A DNA stretch of 64,000 nucleotides from Brucella rhizosphaerae (GTDB lineage Bacteria > Pseudomonadota > Alphaproteobacteria > Rhizobiales > Rhizobiaceae), in the NCBI RefSeq assembly GCF_002252475.1, contig NZ_NNRK01000017.1, forward strand, positions 186,001-250,000, written 5' to 3'. Under the pieces are notes generated by a model. It was not told the origin of the DNA. It worked only from the letters and a program-made list of their open reading frames with translations, and did not search any database. Position numbers and translations under genes: made by a program. Positions within the stretch are counted from its first letter, which is position 1. Every line of letters begins with the position of its first letter. Positions 46,151 through 54,989 of the stretch are shown piece after piece.

Positions 46151-46185
46151 GGCATACGCCATCAGAATGTTTCTGATGGCGTGCC
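46151..46185 (+). terminator. Hairpin after the class D beta-lactamase
   Basis: GGCATACGCCATCAGAA pairs with TTTCTGATGGCGTGCC with a single bulged T, a 15-bp stem ending seven bases past the stop. No T-run follows, so it may act with Rho or protect the 3' end. Confidence 0.55.
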
Positions 46186-46229
46186 AATCCGTTAGAGTTC
46201 GTTTCGATCCGATTGAATCAGATGCAGTT

Positions 46230-46646
46230 CTAAAGACCGAAATGTCCTTTGATAGAAGGTGCTGCGGTGATCAGCTGATCCACGAGATAGGGATCGCGCT
46301 CGCGGATATATAAAAACACCTGTTTGCCCGCTTCTGTAATTTGTTCGCTGGAGAGGCCGCTTGAACGTAAGCTGGCGGACGCTTTCAGCAGGGCGCTCAT
46401 CTTTTCGCCGGCCATGCTATCCATCAGTCCGGAGAATATTCCAGCAATACCGCCTGTTCCTGCCAGAAGCACATCATGGCTTTCGGCCAGAGGTTTGGCT
46501 TCCGGTATAAGCGCAAACACTTTCTCGCCGATCTCGGGAGTGCTGTGCTGTAATACCGAGAAGACCGAGCCGGTCAGTTTTTCCGCCAGAGCTTGATCGA
46601 TATTGACCTGGGCGGCGACTGTGTCGATGAGTGATTGAATAGACAT
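46230..46646 (-). CDS. Hypothetical helical protein, 138 residues
   Basis: Starts MSIQSLIDTVAAQVNID; GGGAGCCATC precedes the ATG at 46646, so the longer frame from 46688 is not preferred. Two amphipathic halves (DQALAEKLTGSVFSVLQ and KQVFLYIRERDPYLVDQL) and a glycine-rich linker (AGTGGIAGIFSG) resemble the VcgC/DUF2780- or DUF2267-like helical proteins, but no clear family match can be made. It has no signal peptide. It diverges from the bestrophin gene. Confidence 0.65.
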   Translation of the reverse strand: MSIQSLIDTVAAQVNIDQALAEKLTGSVFSVLQHSTPEIGEKVFALIPEAKPLAESHDVLLAGTGGIAGIFSGLMDSMAGEKMSALLKASASLRSSGLSSEQITEAGKQVFLYIRERDPYLVDQLITAAPSIKGHFGL

Positions 46647-46810
46647 GATGGCTCCCGATTGCATCTTTGCAACGATTATGGCTGTCATTCTTATTCGTCG
46701 ACATTGTTAAGAACGTATCAAGATTTGATCGAGAGGAGAACTTGCGATGCTTGGCGAGGAGGAGCAAAGGCTATAAGGACGGCCCGTAAACTTCTGGGAT
46801 ATTCATTGAA

Positions 46811-47734
46811 ATGATCGTTCGCCCGCGTCCACCCTTATGGAAACTCTTCTTCATTTTAAAGGGCTCCATCATCATGCGGATAATGCCGCAGATATTTGCA
46901 GTGTTCGTGCTGTCACTTATCGTGGTTTGGGCGCATCGTGCTTTTCCGGGATGGGTGCCCGCATTCAACAACGGCACGGCCTTTGCTCTATTGGGTATCG
47001 CGCTCTCGATCTTTTTGGGTTTTCGCAACAATGCCTGTTATGACCGCTGGTGGGAGGCGCGGAAAGTGTGGGGTAAGCTGGTGCATGTCACCCGCAGTTT
47101 CGCCCGCCAGACCATGTTTCTGGATCGGCTGCAGGCAGCGGAAGGCGCACGCACAAAGTTGCTGCACTATGCGATTGCTTTCACGCAAGCGATGGTGCCG
47201 CATCTTCGACCCGGTGACGGTCAGATCAAATCACACAAATGGCTTTCTGCCGATGAACAAAAGGCGTTTGATGCAAGCCGCAATGGGCCTGACTTCATCC
47301 TTCGCAAGATCGGGGAGACGCTCGCTGAGTTGCGGGGAACCGGGCGTATTGAGCCGATTGATTTTCAGACGCTCGATGAAACGGTGAACAGTCTTGCCGA
47401 AGTGCAAGCTGCAAGCGAGCGCTTGCGTTTTACGCCCGTACCGTTCGGTTACACTTTGCTTCTGCATCGCACGGCTTATCTTTTCTGCTTCTTCATTCCT
47501 TTCGGCTTTGCGGACACGCTCGGTTGGGGGACCCCTTTCGCGACGACGCTCGTTGCTTATACCTTCTTCGGGCTGGATGCGCTGGGCGATGAATTGGAAG
47601 AGCCGTTCGGCACGCTGCCCAACGATCTACCTATCGGCGCGATTGCTGATACGATTGAGATCAATGTGCGCGAAGCTTTGGGGGAAATAGATTTACCAGA
47701 CCTGCCGCAGCCGAAAGATTATCTGCTGATGTAA
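46811..47734 (+). CDS. Bestrophin-family ion channel
   Basis: A 307-residue inner-membrane protein of the bestrophin/YneE family, pentameric anion or cation channels. The signature of helix 2, FRNNACYDRWWEARKVWGKL, and the cytosolic stretch FFGLDALGDELEEPFG (acidic cluster before the last helices) are diagnostic. Helices are at residues about 24-42, 56-75, 215-235 and 240-258. It is followed by a weak hairpin near 47745. Physiological role unknown. Confidence 0.88.
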   Translation: MIVRPRPPLWKLFFILKGSIIMRIMPQIFAVFVLSLIVVWAHRAFPGWVPAFNNGTAFALLGIALSIFLGFRNNACYDRWWEARKVWGKLVHVTRSFARQTMFLDRLQAAEGARTKLLHYAIAFTQAMVPHLRPGDGQIKSHKWLSADEQKAFDASRNGPDFILRKIGETLAELRGTGRIEPIDFQTLDETVNSLAEVQAASERLRFTPVPFGYTLLLHRTAYLFCFFIPFGFADTLGWGTPFATTLVAYTFFGLDALGDELEEPFGTLPNDLPIGAIADTIEINVREALGEIDLPDLPQPKDYLLM

Positions 47735-47932
47735 AAAAAGAACCCGACTGGCAGAGCCAGCCGGGGAGGTCAGTGGCGGCAGTCCAACATGAATGAACTG
47801 GTATATCAAGTTCTAATATATGATCTCTGTGTGAAACAGCCCGTGGAAGGCTTTCACGCTTGTTTGTTCCCGTCGCCATAGCCCTTGTGGAGGTAAAAAG
47901 CATGGTGGCGACAGTGATTGCGATGAAGACCA

Positions 47933-48061
47933 CTATGAGTTTCGGGTAACGATAACCGGGATGAGCGGATCGCCCCAGTTGCCTTCACCATTCCCGTGCT
48001 GCCGTAGGTACACAAAAGCCAGAAACATGGTGGTGAAGGCAGAGATCATGAGCACCATCAT
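47933..48061 (-). CDS. Small membrane protein, 42 residues, with duplicated tail
   Basis: Too short for a standard frame search but well supported: the ATG at 48061 overlaps the stop of the 78-residue gene as ATGA. The protein has one predicted helix (MVLMISAFTTMFLAFVYL) and then a tail HGNGEGNWGDPLIPVIVT that is almost identical to that of the upstream protein. The tail DNA is a 50-base direct repeat with two differences. Function unknown. Confidence 0.6.
   Translation of the reverse strand: MMVLMISAFTTMFLAFVYLRQHGNGEGNWGDPLIPVIVTRNS
47941..47990. repeat. 50-base direct repeat, copy 1
   Basis: Starts TTCGGGTAACGATAACCGGG. It matches copy 2 at 48066-48115 in 48 of 50 positions (differences at repeat positions 27 and 29). 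It encodes the shared C-terminal tail on the minus strand. Confidence 0.85.
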
Positions 48062-48294
48062 GTGGTTCGGGTAACGATAACCGGGATGAGCAGGTCGCCC
48101 CAGTTGCCTTCACCACCATGATGGCGGGCCGATCGAACCAGCTCAACGGAAACACCGGCCTCAACTGCATTCATGACCGACTGGTTGAGACGGTGCAGAT
48201 CATTAGCGAGCATACGGATCGCGCTTTGCTGATCGGTGCTCATTGAGGTTGATTGCTCTTCTGCTCTTTCCTTAACACGTGCAATCGAAGCCAT
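48058..48294 (-). CDS. Small hypothetical protein, 78 residues
   Basis: AGAGGAGAATAACC gives a strong ribosome site before the ATG. The N-terminal 50 residues form an amphipathic, coiled-coil-like helix (SAIRMLANDLHRLNQSVMNA), and the tail HGGEGNWGDLLIPVIVT is shared with the 42-residue protein downstream. No family is recognised. Overlap of its stop with the next start indicates a two-gene operon. Confidence 0.7.
   Translation of the reverse strand: MASIARVKERAEEQSTSMSTDQQSAIRMLANDLHRLNQSVMNAVEAGVSVELVRSARHHGGEGNWGDLLIPVIVTRTT
48066..48115. repeat. 50-base direct repeat, copy 2
   Basis: Second copy, 125 bases from the first. It encodes the tail of the 78-residue protein. Both copies are in frame in their genes, showing an in-frame duplication or a recombined gene family. 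Confidence 0.85.
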
Positions 48295-48313
48295 GGTTAT
48301 TCTCCTCTAAGGA

Positions 48314-48356
48314 GCGCATCCCGAAAAGTATGAAACGGTTTTCGGACAAGATGCGC
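48314..48356. repeat. REP-like palindromic repeat, module A
   Basis: GCGCATC-CCGAAAA (48314-48327) and TTTTCGG-ACAA-GATGCGC (48339-48356) pair around a GTATGAAACGG loop. It is adjacent to module B at 48372. Confidence 0.75.
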
Positions 48357-48371
48357 GTTAAACAAAGCCTT

Positions 48372-48409
48372 AGAGTGCGATCTGATTTATTCAGATTAAA
48401 GTGCACTCT
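48372..48409. repeat. REP-like palindromic repeat, module B
   Basis: AGAGTGCGATCTGAT pairs imperfectly with ATTCAGATTAAAGTGCACTCT. It lies 12 bases past the aceA stop and may act as its 3' hairpin. Confidence 0.65.
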
Positions 48410-48421
48410 AAGAATTGGGTA

Positions 48422-49711
48422 TCATTCCGCAGCCGGGCGGAACTGTGCTGTTTCTGTCGATTCCTTCATAGCGGTGGTCGAAGACTGCCCGCCGGTGATT
48501 GCGAGTGACACGGCATCGAAATAACCGGTACCGACTTCGCGCTGATGCTTGGTCGCAGTGTAACCATTGACCTCCGCCGCAAACTCAGCCTGTTGCAACT
48601 CGGAATAAGCCGCCATCTGACGATCCTTGTAACCGCGCGCCAACTCAAACATGCCGAAGTTTAGCTGGTGGAAACCGGCCAGCGTGATGAACTGGAACTT
48701 GTACCCCATCGCGCCCAGCTCACGCTGGAATTTGGCAATCGTGGCGTCGTCGAGGTTCTTCTTCCAGTTGAAAGACGGTGAGCAGTTGTAAGCCAGTTTC
48801 TTGCCGGGATGCTCCTTGTGAACAGCTTCAGCAAAGCGGCGGGCCTGTTCAAGATCGGGCTTCGATGTCTCCATCCAGATCAGATCACAATAGGGCGCAT
48901 AGGCAATCGCGCGGGCGATGCATGGCTCGATGCCATTTTTCACCTGATAGAAGCCTTCCGCAGTGCGGCCAGCATCGTAATCAACGAAAGGTTGGTCGCG
49001 TTCATCGATATCCGAGGTCAGAAGCTTGGCGGCTTCTGCATCTGTGCGGGCGATAACCAGCGTTGCCGTTCCCATGACGTCGGCAGCCAAACGTGCCGCA
49101 TTGAGGTTGCGGATATGTGCCGCTGTCGGGATCAGAACCTTACCACCGAGATGTCCGCACTTCTTTTCTGATGCCAGCTGGTCTTCATAATGAACGCCCG
49201 CTGCGCCTGCCTCAATGAAGGCTTTCATGATCTCGAAAGCATTCAACGGTCCACCGAAGCCTGCTTCCGCGTCGGCAACGATTGGTGCAAACCATGTATC
49301 GACCGAAAGGCCTTTGCCTTCCGCTGTTTCGATCTGATCAGCGCGCTGCAACGTCTTGTTGATACGCTTGGCCAGTTCTGGTGCGGCGTTTGCCGGGTAA
49401 AGAGACTGGTCGGGATACATGCTCGATGCCGTGTTGGCATCTGCTGCAACCTGCCAACCGGAAAGATAGATCGCCTTCAGACCAGCACGAACCATCTGCA
49501 TGGCCTGATTGCCGGAGAGCGCGCCGAGGGCATTAACGAAGTCTTCTTCATGGATCAGCTTCCAAAGACGGCTGGCGCCCATCTCGGCGAGTGAATATTT
49601 GATCTCCACCGAACCGCGCAGCCTCTTCACGTCTTCGGCTGTATGCGCACGCTTAATGCCGTCAAAGCGGCCCTTTGGTGCCGAAGGGATAAGGCTGTAA
49701 AAATCTGTCAT
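48422..49711 (-). CDS. aceA: Isocitrate lyase
   Basis: A 429-residue enzyme cleaving isocitrate to succinate and glyoxylate, the entry to the glyoxylate shunt. The catalytic loop is [14 protein letters not shown] (with the active-site cysteine at about residue 185-190) and metal/substrate residues are in [10 protein letters not shown] and [10 protein letters not shown]. It lies opposite the ScfR-type regulator, with inverted half-sites in the gap, and fits with the beta-oxidation genes elsewhere in the window for growth on fatty acids or acetate. Confidence 0.95.
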   Translation of the reverse strand: MTDFYSLIPSAPKGRFDGIKRAHTAEDVKRLRGSVEIKYSLAEMGASRLWKLIHEEDFVNALGALSGNQAMQMVRAGLKAIYLSGWQVAADANTASSMYPDQSLYPANAAPELAKRINKTLQRADQIETAEGKGLSVDTWFAPIVADAEAGFGGPLNAFEIMKAFIEAGAAGVHYEDQLASEKKCGHLGGKVLIPTAAHIRNLNAARLAADVMGTATLVIARTDAEAAKLLTSDIDERDQPFVDYDAGRTAEGFYQVKNGIEPCIARAIAYAPYCDLIWMETSKPDLEQARRFAEAVHKEHPGKKLAYNCSPSFNWKKNLDDATIAKFQRELGAMGYKFQFITLAGFHQLNFGMFELARGYKDRQMAAYSELQQAEFAAEVNGYTATKHQREVGTGYFDAVSLAITGGQSSTTAMKESTETAQFRPAAE

Positions 49712-49780
49712 GTCGGTGTCTCCTCACACTTTAAGCTGGTTCTGGAAGAGCAATTTGTCGGCGCTCTTTCTGTGACTAGA

Positions 49781-49876
49781 TTTACAGACGTGGCGATTGA
49801 TCAGCCAGAGAAACCGATAAAACCGGCATGTAATTGAGGTAATGCTGTCCGATATTTGACGGACTTAGTCTGTAAA
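49781..49876. promoter_or_regulatory. Widely spaced inverted half-sites between aceA and its regulator
   Basis: TTTACAGAC (49781-49789) and GTCTGTAAA (49868-49876) are exact inverted copies 78 bases apart; a further TTTGTAAATATTG follows the second. Both lie in the 248-base divergent promoter region and could be bound by the XRE-type regulator. Confidence 0.45.
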
Positions 49877-49959
49877 TTTGTAAATATTGTCAAAGCCAAT
49901 AATTGCAGCTATTTTGTCATGAGTTGTAAAGATTGCTGCTTCTGGTTTGGGAGGACCTG

Positions 49960-51366
49960 ATGAGTGAACGCAAGATATTTGCAGGACCACGCATCAGGCG
50001 TATCCGTAACGAGCGTGGCCTGACGCAGACGTCTATGGCGGAAGCGCTTGGCATTTCACCATCCTATCTCAATCTCATTGAGCGCAATCAGCGGCCGCTG
50101 ACCGTGCAACTTCTTTTGAAGCTCGCCAGCGTTTACAAGCTCGATCTCGACAGCCTTCAGGCAGAAAGCGGCACAACGGTTGCGGGTCTGAAGGAAGTAT
50201 TTTCCGACCCGCTTCTGACTGGTGAACTGCCGGGCGATCAGGAACTGGTGGAAATTGGCGAGGCAGCGCCCAACGCCGCGAGCGGTATCGTCAAACTCTA
50301 TCGCGCATATCGTGAGCAGCAGCAGCGTCTTTCAGATTTGTCGCAATTGCTCTCTCATGAGGGCAGCGATGCGCAGCTCTCCGCAACACGTTTGCCGCTT
50401 GATGAAGTGCGCGACGTGATGGCACGACGGTCAAATCATTATCCGCGCATCGAAGAGGAGGCGGAAAGCTTTTACGCCTTATTGAAGCCCGATGGTGATC
50501 TATCGAGTGCATTGAAAGAATGGCTGCGGCGCGAGCATGGTATTACTGTGCGCACGCTGCCTGTTGCCACTATGCCAAACTGGCGTCGACGTTATGACCG
50601 ACATTCGCAGCGGTTGTTTATTTCAGAAAGGCTGTCGCCATTCGATCAATTGCAGGAAATTGCGATGGAGGCAGCACTTATCCGTATGCAGGTGATGATC
50701 GGTGCGGAAACTGAAGGGTTGAAACTATCGTCCGGGGAGGCGAAGCGCATCGCGCGGTTTGAATTGGCACGCTATGCTGCGCAGGCACTCATGATGCCTT
50801 ATAGGCAATTTCGCGATGCAGCTGTCCGTGCGCGTTACGATGTCGATGTTTTGCGTTCGCGTTTTGGTGTGTCGTTTCAGCAAGCTGCAAATCGGTTGAC
50901 GACCTTGCAACGGCAAGGGTCGAACGCGTTGCCATTTTTTCTGCTGGAAATTGACCATGCAGGCAATCGCTTGCGGATGGTTGGCGCTGAAGGCTTTCCG
51001 ATCCGCTTTGGCGGTCAATGTCCGAAACTGCCAGTCTATGCTGCTTTCGCACAGGCAGGGCAGGTGTTGGTGGAACCGGCAGTCCTGCCAGACGGTTCAG
51101 CTTTTCTCACCATAGCCCGAACGCTTGAGGGCCCGCAGGGCGCTTTCAATGAACGTCCCCGGCGCACGGCTGTGCTCCTGGGCTGCTCTCAGGACGCAGG
51201 TGAAGAAACCATTTATGGCGCGCGAAATGCTCCGATTACGGAAATAGGCCCGGCCTGTCGTCTTTGTGAGCGTCAAGGTTGTATTACACGCGCTGAGCCA
51301 CCGTTGACCCGACCGCTTGGTCTTGACGAAATGGTGGCTGGATTGTCTGCCTTTGACTTCCAGTAG
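49960..51366 (+). CDS. XRE-family short-chain fatty acid/glyoxylate-shunt regulator (ScfR/RamB type)
   Basis: About 468 residues. An N-terminal HTH (RIRRIRNERGLTQTSMAEAL, ISPSYLNLIERNQRPL) is followed by a long domain including an IrrE/ImmA-like region (QLQEIAMEAALIRMQVM) and a C-terminal cysteine-containing domain (CRLCERQGCITRAEPP) typical of DUF2083-type regulators. RamB and ScfR of this family control isocitrate lyase and acetate/propionate metabolism. Location directly opposite aceA makes the role likely. The ATG at 49960 has GGGAGGACCTG before it; the longer frame from 49933 has none. Confidence 0.85.
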   Translation: MSERKIFAGPRIRRIRNERGLTQTSMAEALGISPSYLNLIERNQRPLTVQLLLKLASVYKLDLDSLQAESGTTVAGLKEVFSDPLLTGELPGDQELVEIGEAAPNAASGIVKLYRAYREQQQRLSDLSQLLSHEGSDAQLSATRLPLDEVRDVMARRSNHYPRIEEEAESFYALLKPDGDLSSALKEWLRREHGITVRTLPVATMPNWRRRYDRHSQRLFISERLSPFDQLQEIAMEAALIRMQVMIGAETEGLKLSSGEAKRIARFELARYAAQALMMPYRQFRDAAVRARYDVDVLRSRFGVSFQQAANRLTTLQRQGSNALPFFLLEIDHAGNRLRMVGAEGFPIRFGGQCPKLPVYAAFAQAGQVLVEPAVLPDGSAFLTIARTLEGPQGAFNERPRRTAVLLGCSQDAGEETIYGARNAPITEIGPACRLCERQGCITRAEPPLTRPLGLDEMVAGLSAFDFQ

Positions 51367-51539
51367 AACTGAAATCTCACCGCTTCATTCAATATCTGTA
51401 AGCGCTTATATCCAATTTTTGTGTTCGTCTTGTCATCACCCTGTTGACGAATGGCACACAATCTAAAAAGGTATGAAGTTGAAACAGTTTACCCACCCTT
51501 GAGCTGTGCCGGGAATGACGGTGCAGAATGGAGCACGCG

Positions 51540-52643
51540 ATGAGGATGAAATCCTTTCTTCTGGCGACAACGATGGTCTCTGGCCTTGTCGCTGCCGCCG
51601 TATTTCCCGCAAGCGCGCAGGAGCGGGTGGTCAATATCTATAACTGGTCGGATTATATCGACGACTCGATCCTCAAGGATTTCACCAAAGAAACCGGTAT
51701 CAAGGTCGTTTACGATGTTTATGATTCCAACGAGATTCTTGAAACCAAGCTTCTCGCAGGCGGCAGCGGCTACGATCTCGTGGTGCCATCAGGTGAATTC
51801 CTTGGCCGCCAGATCCCTGCGGGCGTGTTCCTGAAGCTTGATAAGGACAAGCTGCCGAACCTCAAAAATATGTGGGACGAAATCTCTACCCGTGCTGCAA
51901 CCTACGATCCGGGCAATGAATACTCCATCAACTACATGTGGGGCACGACCGGCATTGGCTACAACAAGGCCAAGATCAAGGAAGCGCTCGGTACGGACAC
52001 GATCGACTCGTGGGATGTACTCTTTGATCCGGAAAAGTCGGCGAAGCTGAAAGGTTGCGGCATTTATCTTCTGGATTCGGCCAGCGAAATGCTGCGTCCA
52101 GCTCTGAATTATCTCGGCCTTGATCCTAATTCGCCATCACCAGACGATCTGGAAAAGGCGCAGGAACTTTATCTGAAAATCCGCCCAAATATCCGTAAGT
52201 TCCATTCGTCAGAATATATCAATGCGCTGGCGAACGGCGATATCTGCATGGCGGTTGGTTATTCGGGTGATATTTTCCAGGCGCGTGACCGCGCTGAGAA
52301 AGCTAAGCAAGGCGTAGAGATCGGTTATTCGATTCCGAAGGAAGGCGCGCTGATGTGGTTTGACCAGATGGCGATTCCAGCAGATGCAAAGAATGTTCCG
52401 GAAGCGCTTGAATTCATGAATTATATCATGCGTCCGGAAGTGGCTGCGAAGGCGTCGAACTTCGTATTCTATGCAAATGGCAACAAGGCGTCGCAGGAAT
52501 TCATCGACAAGGAAATTCTCGATGATCCGGCAATCTATCCAAGCGCTGATGTTCTGAAGAAGTTGTTTGTGCCAACGCCATACGACACCAAAGTACAGCG
52601 CGTTGTTACGCGTGCCTGGACCAAGATCGTCACAGGCCAGTAA
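51540..52643 (+). CDS. potF: Polyamine (putrescine) ABC transporter substrate-binding protein
   Basis: About 367 residues: signal peptide (FLLATTMVSGLVAAAVFPASA) and a family-1 binding protein of the PotD/PotF subgroup. Typical segments are VNIYNWSDYIDDSILKDFTK, DVVVPSGEFLGRQI-like YDLVVPSGEFLGRQ, and the C-terminal PTPYDTKVQRVVTRAWTKI. GGAGCACGCG precedes the ATG at 51540 (an ATG at 51528 is also in frame). First gene of a PotFGHI-type importer, 272 bases before the ATPase with a palindrome in between. PuuA/PuuB nearby suggest putrescine as ligand. Confidence 0.88.
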   Translation: MRMKSFLLATTMVSGLVAAAVFPASAQERVVNIYNWSDYIDDSILKDFTKETGIKVVYDVYDSNEILETKLLAGGSGYDLVVPSGEFLGRQIPAGVFLKLDKDKLPNLKNMWDEISTRAATYDPGNEYSINYMWGTTGIGYNKAKIKEALGTDTIDSWDVLFDPEKSAKLKGCGIYLLDSASEMLRPALNYLGLDPNSPSPDDLEKAQELYLKIRPNIRKFHSSEYINALANGDICMAVGYSGDIFQARDRAEKAKQGVEIGYSIPKEGALMWFDQMAIPADAKNVPEALEFMNYIMRPEVAAKASNFVFYANGNKASQEFIDKEILDDPAIYPSADVLKKLFVPTPYDTKVQRVVTRAWTKIVTGQ

Positions 52644-52740
52644 CAGTCGGATAATATGACGGCTATTATTGTTAGCCGATACGGGCATGCCCGTTACAAA
52701 TCTGGGAGCGGCTCACTGTTTACGCAGGAGGGCCGCTCTG

Positions 52741-52788
52741 CTGCATAATTCCTTAAATCCATAAGCGATTTAAGGTGAAATTATGCAG
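52741..52788. repeat. 48-base palindromic element between potF and potG
   Basis: CTGCATAATT and AATTATGCAG frame CTTAAATC...GATTTAAG, giving a two-part stem (10 bp plus 8 bp) with a small asymmetric internal loop. It is a common intergenic palindrome in this genus from memory, and may attenuate transcription so that the binding protein is made in excess of the ATPase and permeases. Confidence 0.6.
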
Positions 52789-52915
52789 CCTGTGTAAATT
52801 CGCAGAGCGTCCTTTATGCGCCGTTGGGCGTACGGTGCTCTACGTCTTCAAAGAGTTTTTAGTGGCAGGCTGCGGTCTGTGGATCGGGTTCCTGATAAGT
52901 CGATAGGGGAACGGA

Positions 52916-54061
52916 ATGGAATCTTTTGGCAGCTTTCGCCGCAAATTTGCACCGTGGAATGATCCGGCAGCGAAGCCTTATATTTCGTTTGAGAATGTGA
53001 CGAAGGTATTCGGCGATTTTACTGCCGTCGATAATCTGTCAGTCAATGTCTTCAATCGCGAATTCTTTGCACTGCTGGGGGCTTCGGGCTGCGGCAAGAC
53101 AACGCTTATGCGCATGCTTGCAGGCTTTGAAGAGCCAACATCGGGTCGCATTATGCTTGATGGACAGGATATGCGTGGCATTCCCCCTTATAAGCGCCCT
53201 GTGAACATGATGTTCCAGTCCTATGCATTGTTTCCGCATATGACCGTTGAAAACAATATCGCTTTCGGTCTCAAACAGGACGGAATGGCGAAATCAGAAA
53301 TCGACGCGCGCGTTGCTGAAATGCTCAAACTGGTAAAGCTCGAGCAATACGGCAAGCGCAAGCCGCATCAGCTTTCAGGCGGTCAGCGCCAGCGTGTGGC
53401 GCTTGCACGTTCCGTTGCCAAACGTCCGAAGGTTCTGCTGCTTGATGAGCCGCTTGGCGCGCTCGACAAGAAGTTGCGCGAAGAAACGCAGTTCGAGTTG
53501 ATGGATTTGCAGGTCAAGCTTGGCATGACCTTTATGGTTGTCACCCATGATCAGGAAGAAGCCATGACCATGTCCGACCGTATCGCGGTGATGGACAAAG
53601 GCCGTATCATGCAGGTTGCAACGCCTGCGGAAGTCTACGAAGCGCCACGCTCAAAGTTTGTGGCTGACTTTATCGGCAATGTGAACATCATTGAAGGTGA
53701 GGTCGTGAAAGCTATCAACGGTGAGGCGGAAATCGCTACTGAAAAGTTCGGCTTTCATATTCACACCGAAACCCGCGAACAGCTCAATCCAGGCCAGAAG
53801 GTCTGGTATGCTGTACGGCCAGAAAAGACCCGCATCACCCGCGACAAACCAGAGGATGCGTCGGTCAATGCGGTTGAGGGTGAGTTGTGGGACATCGCAT
53901 ATTTTGGCGATATGACCGTTTTCCATGTGCGTCTTGAAAACGGTCGAACCATCAAGGCCGCAAGCCTCAACGCCGTGCGAAAGACTGATAATCCACTTGG
54001 CTATGATGATCGGGTCTGGGTCTCATTCGATACCGATGCCGGTCTGGTGCTAACGGCTTAA
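52916..54061 (+). CDS. potG: Polyamine ABC transporter ATP-binding protein
   Basis: A 381-residue ATPase: Walker A GASGCGKTT (about residues 54-62), Q-loop MMFQSYALFPHMTV, signature LSGGQRQRVALARS, Walker B VLLLDEPLGALD, switch histidine VVTHDQEEA, and a C-terminal TOBE domain (VWYAVRPEKTRI) as in PotA/PotG. It energises the potF-H-I system. GGGGAACGG precedes the ATG. Followed 13 bases later by the first permease. Confidence 0.92.
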   Translation: MESFGSFRRKFAPWNDPAAKPYISFENVTKVFGDFTAVDNLSVNVFNREFFALLGASGCGKTTLMRMLAGFEEPTSGRIMLDGQDMRGIPPYKRPVNMMFQSYALFPHMTVENNIAFGLKQDGMAKSEIDARVAEMLKLVKLEQYGKRKPHQLSGGQRQRVALARSVAKRPKVLLLDEPLGALDKKLREETQFELMDLQVKLGMTFMVVTHDQEEAMTMSDRIAVMDKGRIMQVATPAEVYEAPRSKFVADFIGNVNIIEGEVVKAINGEAEIATEKFGFHIHTETREQLNPGQKVWYAVRPEKTRITRDKPEDASVNAVEGELWDIAYFGDMTVFHVRLENGRTIKAASLNAVRKTDNPLGYDDRVWVSFDTDAGLVLTA

Positions 54062-54074
54062 GGAGGGGACGCGC

Positions 54075-54986
54075 ATGCAAAAGCTCATCGCCTCCATAAC
54101 CAGTCGCCTTGTGATAGCAGTGCCATATTTTTGGCTGCTGCTTTTCTTTCTGGTTCCGTTTTTCATCGTCTTCAAGATTTCTCTGTCTGAAGTCACGATG
54201 GCCATCCCGCCCTATATGCCAGCTTTTGATTGGGCTGGCACTTTTGCGCAAAGCTGGGAAAAAGTTAAACAGCTTTCATTCGATAATTATTTATGGCTGC
54301 TTGATGACCCGCTTTATTACAAGGCTTATCTGTCGAGTGTTCGGATTGCTGCCATTTCCACCGTTTTGGCGCTGCTTGTCGGCTATCCGATGGCCTATGG
54401 CATTGCGCGCGCACCATCAACGATCCGTCCAACACTCCTGATGTTGGTGATTTTGCCATTCTGGACGTCGTTCCTGATCCGGGTTTATGCGTGGATTGGC
54501 ATTCTGAAACCAGAAGGCCTGCTCAATCAGTTTTTAATGTGGCTGAACATCATCGATACGCCGCTGACCATTCTCAATACCGATACGGCAGTTTACATTG
54601 GTATCGTATATTCCTATTTGCCGTTCATGATTTTGCCGATCTATTCATCTCTGGAAAAGATGGATTATTCGCTGATCGAAGCAGCACAGGATCTTGGCTG
54701 TACTGCTATCGCGGCTTTCTGGAAGATTACATTTCCTCTGTCGCTTGCGGGCGTTCTTGCAGGCTGCTTCCTTGTCTTCATTCCTGCGGTTGGTGAGTTT
54801 GTTATCCCCGACCTGCTGGGTGGATCTCAGACATTGATGATCGGTAAGACGATCTGGAGTGAGTTCTTCTCCAACCGCGACTGGCCGGTTGCATCGGCAG
54901 TCGCTGTCGTTCTTCTGTTGATACTGATCATACCGATTGTGATCTTTCAGCAAGTACAGGCGCGTCAGCAGGAAAAGGGGAAATAG
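54075..54986 (+). CDS. potH: Polyamine ABC transporter permease PotH-like
   Basis: A 303-residue permease with six helices, a BPD-transport-1 domain and the EAA loop DYSLIEAAQDLGCTAIAAFW that docks onto PotG. The N-terminal helix LLLFFLVPFFIVFKISLS and the following Trp-rich periplasmic loop are typical of PotB/PotH. Start follows AAGGAGGGGACGCG. The stop is three bases from the PotI start. Confidence 0.9.
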   Translation: MQKLIASITSRLVIAVPYFWLLLFFLVPFFIVFKISLSEVTMAIPPYMPAFDWAGTFAQSWEKVKQLSFDNYLWLLDDPLYYKAYLSSVRIAAISTVLALLVGYPMAYGIARAPSTIRPTLLMLVILPFWTSFLIRVYAWIGILKPEGLLNQFLMWLNIIDTPLTILNTDTAVYIGIVYSYLPFMILPIYSSLEKMDYSLIEAAQDLGCTAIAAFWKITFPLSLAGVLAGCFLVFIPAVGEFVIPDLLGGSQTLMIGKTIWSEFFSNRDWPVASAVAVVLLLILIIPIVIFQQVQARQQEKGK

Positions 54987-54989
54987 GCC

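Noticed and set aside
45049..46230. Integron or transposon carrying the OXA gene
   Set aside because: No attC-like site, integrase, inverted terminal repeat or composition shift is visible around it.
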